Part shown: positions 17,678 through 27,035 of the stretch, piece by piece
Position numbering within the stretch: the stretch's first letter is position 1
Layout of the letters: every line of letters starts with the position of its first letter
Source of the DNA: Shewanella sp. CG12_big_fil_rev_8_21_14_0_65_47_15
GTDB lineage: Bacteria > Pseudomonadota > Gammaproteobacteria > Enterobacterales > Shewanellaceae
Assembly (NCBI RefSeq): GCF_002783505.1
Contig: NZ_PFGL01000040.1
Coordinates: 1-53,816 of the forward strand
DNA: 53,816 nt
Direction: 5' to 3'
Program-made: the position numbers and the translations under genes
The notes under the pieces: generated by a model
The model's database searches: none
The model's input: the letters and a program-made list of their open reading frames with translations, nothing else
What the model was told of the DNA's origin: nothing

Positions 17678-20600
17678 ATGAAACTTAAAAAATTAATATA
17701 TATTTTTTTGTTTTCAGCGTTGAGTTTGCCCGTTGATAGTTGGGCCGATGATACCGATTTATACTTGTTGCCGCCTCCAAATCAAGGTCGAAGTAAGGTT
17801 TTGATTATATTTGATAATTCTGGAAGTATGGATACTATTATTGAGGGGGCTCCGGGGGGGTATAAACCTGATAAGGTTTATCCACCGGTGGGTGACTCTC
17901 ATTCTTATTCAGGTCGTATGATTTACTTTTCTATTGGTACAGGGATGGATGAGAGCATATTACCTGTTCCTGATAGCCCCTCTGAGTCTCGTCGTTTTAA
18001 TGAATTGATTAATGGTTGTTCGGCTGCAACTACCGCACTAAATACGTACGGACGTTTTACTGGCTATATTCGAGAATATAAAAAGACAGGGCAGGATAAA
18101 GGAACTTGGCAACAAATAAAAGAAAATAGTGGCGCAGAAACAAATAACCCAGTTGATTGTTGGGAGGATATTAATGCTGAAAATACCTCTAATAATAGCT
18201 CGATAACAGGTTATGCAACTGGCTATCCTCAAAACAGTGTTAAATCTGGAGGCGACTACGTTCCCTTTGGCGGTACATTAGCTAATGCACAATCTATGGG
18301 ATTTAATTCTGGTGAGTTAGTGACCTTATATACGGATAATTATCTTAGATGGTATACCCTGTACCAGAATGGGCAACTTCCGCCTGAGGATGTTTCACCA
18401 ACTCGACTTGAGATGGCGCAAGATGCTATATCAGGCGTTATTAGTTCTATAGGCTCGGTTGATTTTGGTATGGCTGTATTTAATCTCAATTATCCAAGTG
18501 AAGGACTCCGCGATGGTGGTCGCATTATTGCAGGTATTAAAGAGCGTACATCAGCAGAAAAAGATAGCTTAATTAGTACACTGTCAAATTTGTCCGCTCA
18601 AACTAATACACCATTGTGTGAAACTATGTTTGAGGCGTATCGTTATTTTAGTGGTGGCCCTATTACCTTTGGGCATTCAGATGAGGATTATAATAGCTGG
18701 GGTATACATTATACCAAAAATAACCCTACCTACGATACAAGTATTGAAAAAGGAGGGAGCTATATATCACCAATGGATGTATGTAGTGATATTGCTTTTG
18801 TTATCTATATTACGGATGGTGCCCCAACGCTAGATGAGAGTGCTAATAATTATATAAATGCACTTACCGCTGGTGGTAATGCTGATGGGGAATATGATGC
18901 ATATCAATACAAGGATGCTATAGGTGATGAATCAGCTCGAAGCAGTTATTTGCCGGCATTAGCAAGTTATATGTACCAAAATGATCTATTACCAGCTACG
19001 GAGAAATTTCAAAGAGTAATTACTCATACAATTGGTTTTAGCCTAGGGGAGGAGTCCTATGCCGAGCCGTTATTAATCGAAACAGCAGCTCGTGGGAATG
19101 GTGAATATTTTAGTGCTGATAATACGGCTAACCTTCAAGCAGCTATTTCAAATATTGTTGATAGTATTACCGATGAAGGGCGGCGTTTTTCTGCTCCCGG
19201 TGTTGCATTGAGTAATGCTGACCCAACTCGTACATTGGACTCTGCATATTACGCATTATTTAGTCCATCCCAAGGGACCCGATGGGCTGGAAATATTAAG
19301 AAGTTTAAGGTTAATTCTGATGGGGTATTAATTGATAAAAATAATACTCCAGCCATTGGTGGTGATGGTGGGATTATAGATACAGTTTGCAGTGTGTGGA
19401 GTGCTTGCAGCTCGATCCCTGATGGTAATGATGTGCAAGAAGGAGGGGTTGCACGTCAAATTGATCCTACCAATCGTAGCTTATTAAGTAATATAGGCAT
19501 TAATGGCGCGTTAGATGATTTGACATTAACGAAAGCAGTATCATACGCAGGTAGTGATACTAATCTCGCCAACTATTTGGGGATACTCGTTAGTGATACT
19601 ACTACTGTTCAAGCGGAGCTTTCTAATGCTTTTCGTTGGATACAGGGCTGGAATGTTGATAGGGATGAAAATGGTGCTTTAACTTCTGATGATTTTAATG
19701 GTATCCGTGGCGATATCATGGGTGATCCAATGCACTCCCAACCTTTAGCGATTGACTATGGTGGAAATGGTACCAATGTTAGAATTTTTGTTGGGACTAA
19801 TCATGGTGTTTTGCACGCATTTAAAGATCAGGGGACAGAGGTGTCAGAGAGTTGGGCATTTATGCCTTATGAATTGCTGCCAAACACAACAATACTAAGA
19901 GAGAATAGCTATGCAAGTGGTCACAGTGTTTATGGACTCGATGGCTCCCCTGTTGCATATTTAGAGCGTTCAACCTCAGGCAGTATCACTAAAGCATGGT
20001 TGATCATTGGTATGCGTCGAGGCGGCCAATCTTATTATGCATTTGATGTTACATCCCCTGACTCACCTAAATTAATGTGGAAAGTCTCAAGTGATTCTGC
20101 TGGTTTTACTGAGATGGCGCAAACATGGTCGACACCAGTATTTGCTCAATTAGCAGGTATAGATGATCCCGTTGTTATTTTTGGGGGAGGTTATAACTTA
20201 GGTTATGACTCTACTACAGGGGCTAATTCAGATGGACGGAATGTATATCTTGTTAATGCAAGGACTGGGGCTCTTATACATAATTTTGGTTTTAACGGTG
20301 GTACGGCTTTATCTGGGATAGAACACAGCATAGCAGGACCAATAGCTATCCTTGATAGTAACGGTGATGGATACACTGATAGATTATATGCCGCAGATTT
20401 AGGGGGGAACGTATGGCGTATGGATATGCCATCTGCAGCGACAAGTACATGGAGCGGTTTTAAGTTTGCTCAGCTTGGTGGGATGCTTGCTAATGATAGA
20501 CGCTTCTTCTACGAACCGATTGTAGCTCAAACATATTTAACTAACACTGTTGAAGTGACTTCGACAGATGCTAGTGGAGTGACAACAACGTCAATATCTT

Positions 20601-21295
20601 ACCAAGATATTCGTTATGATGCAGTGACTCTTGGTTCCGGTAATAGGGCAAAACCTTTGGCGGTTGGGGCGCAAGATATGTTCTTTGTACTTCAGGATAG
20701 AAATGTTGTGAGTAAAACATTTGGCGAAAATGGAGATACTGTCCCTAGCGCGATAACCAGTGCTAACTTATATAATGTAACGAGCGCATCTCCTAGTTCT
20801 GATGCTGAGAAGATTGAATTTGGAACAAAACGAGGTTGGTATTATGACTTTACAGATGCAGGAGAGAAGAGTTTATCTTCTTCTGCGATAATAAATGGTA
20901 AAGTTTACTTTACTTCTTTTGTTCCTGCACAAGATACCGCCGCAACGGATTCTAGTTGTTTTATATCTTCAGTGGGTAAGTTGCATGTATTAGATCTCCA
21001 TAAGGGACTACGTTTTGTGCGTCATGAGGATGGAACAGAAGAGCTCATTGAGACTGGGAGTCCTTCGACAACGGTATGTACTGATTGTATTCCATCACCG
21101 CCAGAGTTTATAACACCTCCACCTCCTAGTGATCCTACAGATCCTACAGTTCCTAATCCTCCACAATGCGATGCAAGTTTGTTTATGTTAATGGGAAGTG
21201 GGGAGTGTGATGCCAAAGGCGAAAACTGTTCAGGTACTGTGAAACTGAATGCTTGTTTGAATACCAATAAAGTTTATTACCATATTAATGAGTGA
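17678..21295 (+). CDS. pilY1: Type IV pilus tip adhesin/assembly protein PilY1 (TapY1-like)
   Basis: A large exported protein of 1205 residues. A signal peptide (MKLKKLIYIFLFSALSLPVD) is followed by a von Willebrand A domain with the MIDAS motif IFDNSGSMDT near residue 47. The C-terminal half is the PilY1 beta-propeller, with a calcium-binding loop LDSNGDGYTDRLYAADLGG near 892-910. A proline-rich linker near 1145-1165 precedes a Cys-rich tail. An RGD triplet occurs in GIRGDIMGD near 682. PilY1 promotes pilus extension and surface sensing or adhesion in relatives. The ATG at 17678 is favoured because AAAGGAG is 6 nt upstream; a GTG at 17672 is too close to it. Confidence 0.92.
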   Translation: MKLKKLIYIFLFSALSLPVDSWADDTDLYLLPPPNQGRSKVLIIFDNSGSMDTIIEGAPGGYKPDKVYPPVGDSHSYSGRMIYFSIGTGMDESILPVPDSPSESRRFNELINGCSAATTALNTYGRFTGYIREYKKTGQDKGTWQQIKENSGAETNNPVDCWEDINAENTSNNSSITGYATGYPQNSVKSGGDYVPFGGTLANAQSMGFNSGELVTLYTDNYLRWYTLYQNGQLPPEDVSPTRLEMAQDAISGVISSIGSVDFGMAVFNLNYPSEGLRDGGRIIAGIKERTSAEKDSLISTLSNLSAQTNTPLCETMFEAYRYFSGGPITFGHSDEDYNSWGIHYTKNNPTYDTSIEKGGSYISPMDVCSDIAFVIYITDGAPTLDESANNYINALTAGGNADGEYDAYQYKDAIGDESARSSYLPALASYMYQNDLLPATEKFQRVITHTIGFSLGEESYAEPLLIETAARGNGEYFSADNTANLQAAISNIVDSITDEGRRFSAPGVALSNADPTRTLDSAYYALFSPSQGTRWAGNIKKFKVNSDGVLIDKNNTPAIGGDGGIIDTVCSVWSACSSIPDGNDVQEGGVARQIDPTNRSLLSNIGINGALDDLTLTKAVSYAGSDTNLANYLGILVSDTTTVQAELSNAFRWIQGWNVDRDENGALTSDDFNGIRGDIMGDPMHSQPLAIDYGGNGTNVRIFVGTNHGVLHAFKDQGTEVSESWAFMPYELLPNTTILRENSYASGHSVYGLDGSPVAYLERSTSGSITKAWLIIGMRRGGQSYYAFDVTSPDSPKLMWKVSSDSAGFTEMAQTWSTPVFAQLAGIDDPVVIFGGGYNLGYDSTTGANSDGRNVYLVNARTGALIHNFGFNGGTALSGIEHSIAGPIAILDSNGDGYTDRLYAADLGGNVWRMDMPSAATSTWSGFKFAQLGGMLANDRRFFYEPIVAQTYLTNTVEVTSTDASGVTTTSISYQDIRYDAVTLGSGNRAKPLAVGAQDMFFVLQDRNVVSKTFGENGDTVPSAITSANLYNVTSASPSSDAEKIEFGTKRGWYYDFTDAGEKSLSSSAIINGKVYFTSFVPAQDTAATDSSCFISSVGKLHVLDLHKGLRFVRHEDGTEELIETGSPSTTVCTDCIPSPPEFITPPPPSDPTDPTVPNPPQCDASLFMLMGSGECDAKGENCSGTVKLNACLNTNKVYYHINE

Positions 21296-21303
21296 CAATA
21301 TTA

Positions 21304-21702
21304 ATGAAAAAGAATCGTTCACAGGGCTTTACTTTGATTGAAGTGATGATTGCAGTTGTTATTGTTGGTATTTTAGCTGCGATTGCCTATCCATCGTATA
21401 TTGACTATATCGTTAAAAGTGGGCGTTCGGAAGGTGTTGCTGCGGTAATGAAAGTGGCAAATTTGCAAGAGCAGTATTACTTAGATAATCGTGCTTATAC
21501 GACTGATATGACAAAGCTTGGCCTACCAGCAAGCCCCTTTCTAACTGAGCATGGATATTATAGTGTTGTTTCTGCTGGTACTAGCTCGTTTACCATAACG
21601 GCAACAGCGAAAGGGAGTCAAGCAAGCCGAGATTCCACCTGTGCAACTATTACGATGACATCTGCGGGTGTAAAAGGCCCGTCAGCGGAGTGTTGGAAAT
21701 GA
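21304..21702 (+). CDS. pilE: Type IV pilus minor pilin PilE
   Basis: The prepilin MKKNRSQG|FTLIEVMIAVVIVGIL has Glu at +5 and the conserved helix AAIAYPSYIDYIVKSGRSEG. The 132-residue protein ends with a disulfide-type Cys pair (DSTCATITM and SAECWK). It is a minor pilin of the PilE type, as in the Pseudomonas minor-pilin operon, rather than the major PilA (inference from context). The ATG at 21304 is preferred over an in-frame GTG at 21292 that overlaps the pilY1 stop. Its TGA overlaps the next ATG. Confidence 0.87.
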   Translation: MKKNRSQGFTLIEVMIAVVIVGILAAIAYPSYIDYIVKSGRSEGVAAVMKVANLQEQYYLDNRAYTTDMTKLGLPASPFLTEHGYYSVVSAGTSSFTITATAKGSQASRDSTCATITMTSAGVKGPSAECWK

Positions 21703-21998
21703 GCAGATATCTTATTGGCTTAGTGTTAGGTATTTTTTCTTGTGTGTCCGTTGCGGCTACGAGTGAGTCAGCGCAGGACTATAAATGTCACATTACGGCA
21801 TCTAAAGGGGATAAGGTGGTTTTTTATCGTTGGAAGGTAAAAGACGTTAACCTGAACATTGCCAGTTTACCAGGCAAGCAATTAACTGCCTCTGATGGTA
21901 AAAAGTATTTTATAAAAGATGTCGTTGAATGTGTTTCTCTAAACCAAGAGTTTACCAGTGATAAGAGTCAACAGTTAGATAAGGTTACGCTTAGATAG
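21699..21998 (+). CDS. tapY2: TapY2-family type IV pilus-associated protein
   Basis: A small exported protein of 99 residues with the signal peptide MSRYLIGLVLGIFSCVSVAA. The mature part starts SESAQDYKCHITASKGDKVV and has two cysteines (in YKCHIT and VVECVSL) that could form a disulfide. It resembles the TapY2 protein of Aeromonas/Shewanella minor-pilin clusters, which takes the place of Pseudomonas pilY2. Its function is not established. It overlaps pilE by 4 nt (ATGA) and is the last gene of the operon. Confidence 0.72.
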   Translation: MSRYLIGLVLGIFSCVSVAATSESAQDYKCHITASKGDKVVFYRWKVKDVNLNIASLPGKQLTASDGKKYFIKDVVECVSLNQEFTSDKSQQLDKVTLR

Positions 21999-22000
21999 TT

Positions 22001-22041
22001 ACCTTCGAGAAACATTAATAAAAATTTTTCGAAGGTTTTTA
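22001..22041 (+). terminator. Terminator after the minor-pilin operon
   Basis: The stem ACCTTCGA (22001-22008) pairs with TCGAAGGT (22029-22036), extended by A/T pairs and followed by T5. It sits 3 nt after the tapY2 stop. Confidence 0.7.
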
Positions 22042-22075
22042 TGTTATTTATAAAGTCAATTTTAGTGAAGGGTAT

Positions 22076-22134
22076 AGCTCATAATTCCGTGTCAGCAAAG
22101 ATCTATATGGTTTTCTAAGCGCCCCTCAAAATGG
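22076..22134 (+). mobile_element. Decayed solo end of the same IS that bounds the window
   Basis: AGCTCATAATTCCGTGTCAG is followed by GATCTATATGGTTTTCTAAG and ends in CCCCTCAAAATGG. This aligns with positions 1-66 (reverse) over nearly the whole length, with a few substitutions and an internal gap of about 10 nt. No transposase follows. It is therefore a relic or a MITE-like solo end, oriented as in the right-edge copy. Confidence 0.65.
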
Positions 22135-22209
22135 ATTGAGAGCTGTGATAGCGTCAAACTCCAGTTTTAGATGGGATGCCTAATGCCCAAAAGCCTTTCA
22201 TATACCCGC

Positions 22210-22233
22210 GAATAGTAGCTTAAGCTACTATTC
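22210..22233. terminator. 24-bp perfect palindrome, possible bidirectional terminator
   Basis: GAATAGTAGCTT followed by its exact complement AAGCTACTATTC lies between the ends of two converging operons (tapY2 on plus, fimU-type on minus). T-richness after it is weak, so termination is only probable. Confidence 0.5.
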
Positions 22234-22281
22234 TTGTTAGCAAAAAATGATACTGTGATAATGTGGACTGACTTGCGATGA

Positions 22282-22761
22282 TTAGCAGCTACTGCCATTG
22301 GCGCCGTATGAAATGATACCGCCAACATTTACTATAACGCCTTTTGATTCCGCGGTTTTTCCTCCGGGGCAATAAATTAATGTTCCTCCAGAAGAAAGGC
22401 CGTCAGCTGAGAATGTTAGTGAATCAACAGAACCTGTAATTTTGTCACTCGAATGGAAACCGTCAATAGCCCGCAATTCTTTATCGGTCCCAATATATAC
22501 ACGAATTCCTTTGCTCCAGTCAGCACTTGCATCACATGATGAGGCACTCCCAAATGGGCATACATTTACGGTCGTTCCATAGCTGATGGCTTGATTGCGA
22601 GCAAAGACCATAATGTCATGGATTTTTGTAATATTATTATTTACCCGCATACCTTCGTAGAGAGAGACCAGTGACGGTATTCCAATGGTCAATAAAATTG
22701 CTGCGACAGCAATTGTGACCATTAACTCAATTAAGGTAAAACCTGACATTTTTTTTTGCAT
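22282..22761 (-). CDS. GspH/FimT-family pseudopilin, FimU-like
   Basis: A minor pilin of 159 residues. The prepilin site is MQKKMSG|FTLIELMVTIAVAAIL (Glu at +5). It is followed by the GspH/FimT pattern IMVFARNQAISYGTTVNVCPFG and a C-terminal IVNVGGIISYGANGSSC with paired cysteines. It lacks the GRxR DNA-binding motif of FimT, so the FimU-like role (a pilus-tip minor pilin) is more likely; this is inference. The ATG at 22761 has GTGAGG 10 nt upstream; the GTG at 22776 is part of that ribosome site. It follows the fimT-like gene on the same strand. Confidence 0.8.
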   Translation of the reverse strand: MQKKMSGFTLIELMVTIAVAAILLTIGIPSLVSLYEGMRVNNNITKIHDIMVFARNQAISYGTTVNVCPFGSASSCDASADWSKGIRVYIGTDKELRAIDGFHSSDKITGSVDSLTFSADGLSSGGTLIYCPGGKTAESKGVIVNVGGIISYGANGSSC

Positions 22762-22940
22762 GCGGACTATCCTCACTTATCTTCCATAGAGTATAAGCGA
22801 GAATGCTGCTGATATCAGTATCTAAGTAATGCCTTTTTAATCTTATGTTTTTAATGCGACATAGTTTCCTTATAGTGACATTGAGTACGGTTTTGTTTTC
22901 AAGATATAAATTTTTTACTCATTCTTTTAGCGCCGTTAGG

Positions 22941-23453
22941 CTAAGTACAATTTATAGTGTTATCGGTTGAAACTCGAGCTCTACCTGCTTGATTAATAAC
23001 GATTGCTTGTGAATACGGGCTTGTCGGACTGGATGGACAATATTTAAGCGTTCCATTGGTACCAGAAGCTAATCCATCTGGTAGAAAACGAATGACTGCA
23101 CGATTGTATTTAACAGTATCTTTTGAGTGAAAAGCATTGGTTGTATAGAGCTTTTTATCGTCGCCATCCAGTTGATTGTCATTATCAATATCAATAAAAA
23201 CAGTGAGGCCAGCTTGCCAGTTTGGATCGCATTTATCGTCGACAAGGGCGCAGACCGTTACCTTCATGTTGAAGGAGATTGCTTGATTACGGGCGAACTG
23301 CAATGTTTGCTGGATAACCCGTATACTGCTATCGGCTCGATATCGGGTGTAAAAATCTGTTAATGATGGCGCACCTATGGCTAATAGGATTGCTGATACT
23401 GAAAGTGTGGTAATAAGTTCGATAAGGCTAAAGCCTTTTTGATGAATGCTCAT
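22941..23453 (-). CDS. fimT: GspH/FimT-family pseudopilin, FimT-like with GRxR motif
   Basis: A minor pilin of 170 residues. The prepilin site is MSIHQKG|FSLIELITTLSVSAIL with Glu at +5. The family block is TLQFARNQAISFNMKVTVCAL near residue 45. The C-terminus contains GRAR in INQAGRARVSTD, matching the GRxR motif that in FimT of transformable gammaproteobacteria contributes to DNA binding (known; recalled). It may therefore bind DNA at the pilus tip. It lies 179 nt upstream of the FimU-like gene on the minus strand, opposite to pilV-tapY2. Confidence 0.78.
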   Translation of the reverse strand: MSIHQKGFSLIELITTLSVSAILLAIGAPSLTDFYTRYRADSSIRVIQQTLQFARNQAISFNMKVTVCALVDDKCDPNWQAGLTVFIDIDNDNQLDGDDKKLYTTNAFHSKDTVKYNRAVIRFLPDGLASGTNGTLKYCPSSPTSPYSQAIVINQAGRARVSTDNTINCT

Positions 23454-23629
23454 AAAACGTCCTTGTCTTTATTGCGCTTGCATCCCGCGAGCGAATGGGT
23501 TTTAAACCTCTAGGTGTTAAGTATAAAATCTCTGAGCTTCAGTATTGTCCTTTTTTTAGACTGTTATGTGCTAACTGCATTTTTGTAGAAACTGTGTTTT
23601 ATGAGCAAAGCAGCGTATGTGCTTCAATA

Positions 23630-24038
<409 letters not shown>

Positions 24039-24055
24039 GCCATCACTATGATGTT

Positions 24056-24079
24056 AAAGGGCCTTAGGGTCCTTTTTTA
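24056..24079 (+). terminator. Terminator after glnB
   Basis: AAAGGGCC pairs with GGTCCTTT (one G-U) around TTAG, and the T-run extends to T6. Confidence 0.75.
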
Positions 24080-24233
24080 TTGGGCTTAAAGCGTTTTTGG
24101 CATCTACTCTATATGCCACATTCTGAAATATCTTTAATGGAAAATAGCCCACTTTACTTGACTAAAGTAGTTATCTCTTATCTGTAACATGATATAACTT
24201 AGCCACTTAAATGGGGTTATTGAGGTTGTTATT

Positions 24234-25523
24234 TTGGCTACAAAAAGAATAGTGATTGTGGGGGGCGGCGCCGCGGGTTTAGCGCTTGCATCTAAGTTGG
24301 GCCGAAAATGGGGCGGTAGTGATGTCGTCGATGTGTGCTTAATTGATAAAAGTCCTATTCATATATGGAAGCCTAAATTACACGAAGTTGCAGTTGGTGT
24401 GATTGATCAATCGATTGAGGGGTTACTCTATCGTGATCATGGGCTTAAAAATGGTTATCGCTATATTCGGGGTGAAATAGAACAATGCGAACCCGATGCT
24501 AAGATTATCCAATTAGCTGCAGTCTATAGTGATGAAGGGGAACTGCTATTAGCGCCACGCCAACTAGAATATGACTATCTTGTGCTTGCATTGGGTGGTG
24601 TCTCGAATAGTTTCAACACATTAGGCGCAGAAGAGCATTGTATATTTCTCGATAGCTTAGAAAATGCGAATCTGTTCCACCATAAATTGCTTGATGCTTT
24701 GCTGCAGTTAAATGAAACACAGGAAAGAGTGAGTATCGGTATTGTGGGCGCCGGGGCTACAGGGGTTGAATTAGCAGCAGAACTTCATCATGTGATTGAG
24801 TCAGTTAAAGAATATGGTTATCTCAATATTTCGAAGCATCATCTCGATGTGCACTTGATTGAAGCCTCCCCAAAAATACTGCCGCAGTTACCAGAACGAG
24901 TGAGTGCTCGAGCCCAAGCCGTACTAGATAAAATAGGTATTCGCTTACATATTGGTGTGCAAGTTAAAGAAGTGACTCGTGATGGTTTTATCACTCAAGA
25001 TGGCGATGTGATTGAGGCCGGATTAAAAGTTTGGGCTGCTGGGGTAAAAGGACCTAGTGCTTTTCAAAATTTCACAAAACTCCCCATCACAGCGCGCAAC
25101 CAAGTTGAAGTCGATGCTTGTATGCGAGTAAAGGGTCATCATGACATTTATGCCCTCGGTGACTGTGCTTTATTAATTCTTGAATCGGGCCAAGCGGTTC
25201 CTCCGAGGGCGCAAGCTGCAGCCCAGATGGCTGATACCTTATTTGATAATATTGTTAATCGCTTACAAGGGAAATCAGAAAAGGCTTTTGTATATAAAGA
25301 CTATGGTTCGCTGGTGTCATTGAGTCGCTTTTCTGCCGTGGGGAATTTAATGGGGAACTTACGCTCTGGCACTTTCTTTGTCGAAGGCCATATTGCTCGG
25401 ATTATGTATATCTCTTTATATCAAAGGCACTTAGCGAGTCTTTACGGTTGGTTTTCAGCGATCGTCTATCGTATTGCACAAAAACTATTAAAGTGGCAAC
25501 GGCCTAAACTTAAATTACATTAG
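24234..25523 (+). CDS. ndh: NADH dehydrogenase type II (NDH-2)
   Basis: A membrane-associated, non-proton-pumping FAD enzyme passing electrons from NADH to quinone. The 429 residues carry the FAD-binding GGGAAGLALASKLG at 9-22, the NADH-binding GIVGAGATGVELAAELHHV near 170, and the second FAD block DIYALGDCALL near 305. The amphipathic C-terminus (IARIMYISLYQRHLASLYGW onward) would bind the membrane. The start is TTG at 24234 with GAGG 8 nt upstream; no ATG gives the full Rossmann motif. It is monocistronic. Confidence 0.92.
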   Translation: MATKRIVIVGGGAAGLALASKLGRKWGGSDVVDVCLIDKSPIHIWKPKLHEVAVGVIDQSIEGLLYRDHGLKNGYRYIRGEIEQCEPDAKIIQLAAVYSDEGELLLAPRQLEYDYLVLALGGVSNSFNTLGAEEHCIFLDSLENANLFHHKLLDALLQLNETQERVSIGIVGAGATGVELAAELHHVIESVKEYGYLNISKHHLDVHLIEASPKILPQLPERVSARAQAVLDKIGIRLHIGVQVKEVTRDGFITQDGDVIEAGLKVWAAGVKGPSAFQNFTKLPITARNQVEVDACMRVKGHHDIYALGDCALLILESGQAVPPRAQAAAQMADTLFDNIVNRLQGKSEKAFVYKDYGSLVSLSRFSAVGNLMGNLRSGTFFVEGHIARIMYISLYQRHLASLYGWFSAIVYRIAQKLLKWQRPKLKLH

Positions 25524-25538
25524 AATGAATGACTTATT

Positions 25539-25574
25539 AACTAAAACAGAGAGTATTGGCTCTCTGTTTTAGTT
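25539..25574. terminator. Bidirectional terminator between ndh and nagR
   Basis: A 15-bp perfect stem, AACTAAAACAGAGAG with CTCTCTGTTTTAGTT, has a 6-nt loop and lies between converging genes. Confidence 0.85.
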
Positions 25575-25590
25575 AGAACTGTGGACAATA

Positions 25591-26607
25591 TTAGCGTTTG
25601 GGTGCTGCAGATGAATCGCGGATCACAGGCTCAGGTGTAAAGGTCTTCGCATATTTTGCATCTTGCTCTCGGCGCTTAGCGATAAGTAGCTCTGTTGCGA
25701 CCTGTGCAATTTCTGAGTTGGGTTGATGTACTGTTGTGAGTTTAGGCCAAGTTTGGCGGGAGAAAGGGCTGTCTTCGAATCCGACAATCGAAAGATCCGA
25801 GGGGATATCTAAGCCCGCTAAACGCGCCGCAAAAAGTGCCCCGGCGGCGATTTCATCGTTACATGCGACTATGGCTGTTGGGCGATGTTTAAGCTTGATA
25901 AGACTGTTAGCGCCTTCAACCCCTGACTCAAATGAATACTTTCCTTCAATTATGTAATCTTCATTCAGAGCTAAATGGTTTTTTGTTAATGCTTGTTTAT
26001 AACCGAGTAATCGTTCCTTGGTCGATTCGTGATGCAAATCACCACTTAAGAATGCGATTTCTTTATGGCCTAAATCGATTAAATGCTGGGTGATTTCGAT
26101 GGCACCGGATTTATCGTTAACAAGAATTGTGAGCCCATCCTGATCTTTTACGTTTTCGCCAGCGATGATACGAACGTAGTTAGCATCAATCTCTCTCAGC
26201 GCTTTAAGTACGGTTGGATCTTCAGAAAGGGGGGGCGTTAGCACTAAACCTGCGAGTCTTGAGTACTTGACAAGAGCCGTTAGCTCTTCACATATTGACG
26301 CAGATTTTGCATTGCAGGGATGAATAACCAGCTCATATCCTTTGTCTTTACAGGCCGATAAAATCCCATTTTGCATATCAATGATGTAATAGGCGTTGGG
26401 ATTATCATAAATAAAACCAATAGCATAAGATTTTGTCCCCGCGAGATTTCTCGCCGCGAGATTAGGTTGATAATTTAGTGCTTTGATAGCCTCATTAACT
26501 TTATCAACCGTGGCCTGCTTCACCGATGGTTCGTTATTGGTAACACGGGATACCGTCTTAATTGACACTCCAGCATATTTAGCTACGTCGTTGATGGTGA
26601 CTTTCAT
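25591..26607 (-). CDS. nagR: LacI-family regulator of GlcNAc utilization
   Basis: A 338-residue repressor. The N-terminal LacI helix-turn-helix is MKVTINDVAKYAGVSIKTVS, with the hinge helix YQPNLAARNLAG near 50. A periplasmic-binding-like effector domain follows (IGFIYDNPNAYY, IVGFEDSPFSRQTWPKLTTV). In Shewanella the LacI-type NagR represses chitin and GlcNAc genes and responds to sugar intermediates (known). The four palindromes listed at 26962, 33227, 39016 and 43729 are the likely targets, since LacI factors bind such dyads. No copy of that palindrome lies immediately upstream of nagR itself. Confidence 0.9.
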   Translation of the reverse strand: MKVTINDVAKYAGVSIKTVSRVTNNEPSVKQATVDKVNEAIKALNYQPNLAARNLAGTKSYAIGFIYDNPNAYYIIDMQNGILSACKDKGYELVIHPCNAKSASICEELTALVKYSRLAGLVLTPPLSEDPTVLKALREIDANYVRIIAGENVKDQDGLTILVNDKSGAIEITQHLIDLGHKEIAFLSGDLHHESTKERLLGYKQALTKNHLALNEDYIIEGKYSFESGVEGANSLIKLKHRPTAIVACNDEIAAGALFAARLAGLDIPSDLSIVGFEDSPFSRQTWPKLTTVHQPNSEIAQVATELLIAKRREQDAKYAKTFTPEPVIRDSSAAPKR

Positions 26608-27035
26608 TGATGTAAAAACTCTTTATCTAAGGTCGCGAAGGGCTAGCTGTTCCATGAACGTAAATGCTTTAACAGCGATTTACAAGCTTACATTTTTGTA
26701 GCCATTTTTATATTTGTGGAACTTATAGTGCGAGCATTTAAGGTGCTTAGCAATGGCAGATTGTTACAAACTGGCATTATTTTCATTCTGTTACGGGAGA
26801 GTTGATGGTTGTAATTTTACACCTATTTTTATAACTGTATGTTTTAAAATAAAAATCCTAATCCGCATTGTTTAATAATTGCGCTTTATGACATTTTTTT
26901 TCGTCAGGCGTTATTTTGTTGTGGCAAGGCTGTTAATTATTGTGTAATGTTTGCTCTAGACATGACAGCGTTGTCATTCCGTGGGGAATGGTTATGAATA
27001 CTAAAACGATAATAAAGTTATGGAAGGGAAACGAG
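26608..27035. other. Intergenic region between divergent nagR and the TonB receptor gene
   Basis: 428 bp holding both promoters. The only clear element is the NagR-type palindrome at 26962-26977, close to the receptor gene. A short TGTAATTTTACA dyad near 26808 has unknown meaning. No small gene is evident. Confidence 0.6.
26962..26977. promoter_or_regulatory. Putative NagR operator 1 (TonB-dependent receptor unit)
   Basis: ATGACAGCGTTGTCAT has perfect 6-bp arms. It is the exact reverse complement of the sites at 33227 and 39016. It lies 59 bp upstream of the chosen receptor start (or 17 bp from an alternative ATG at 26994). Confidence 0.8.

Noticed and set aside
26805..26818. TGTAATTTTACA as a second HexR site
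   Set aside because: The arms are only 2 bp apart in place of the required 3-bp W spacer with TAAT/ATTA arms, so it does not fit the consensus.
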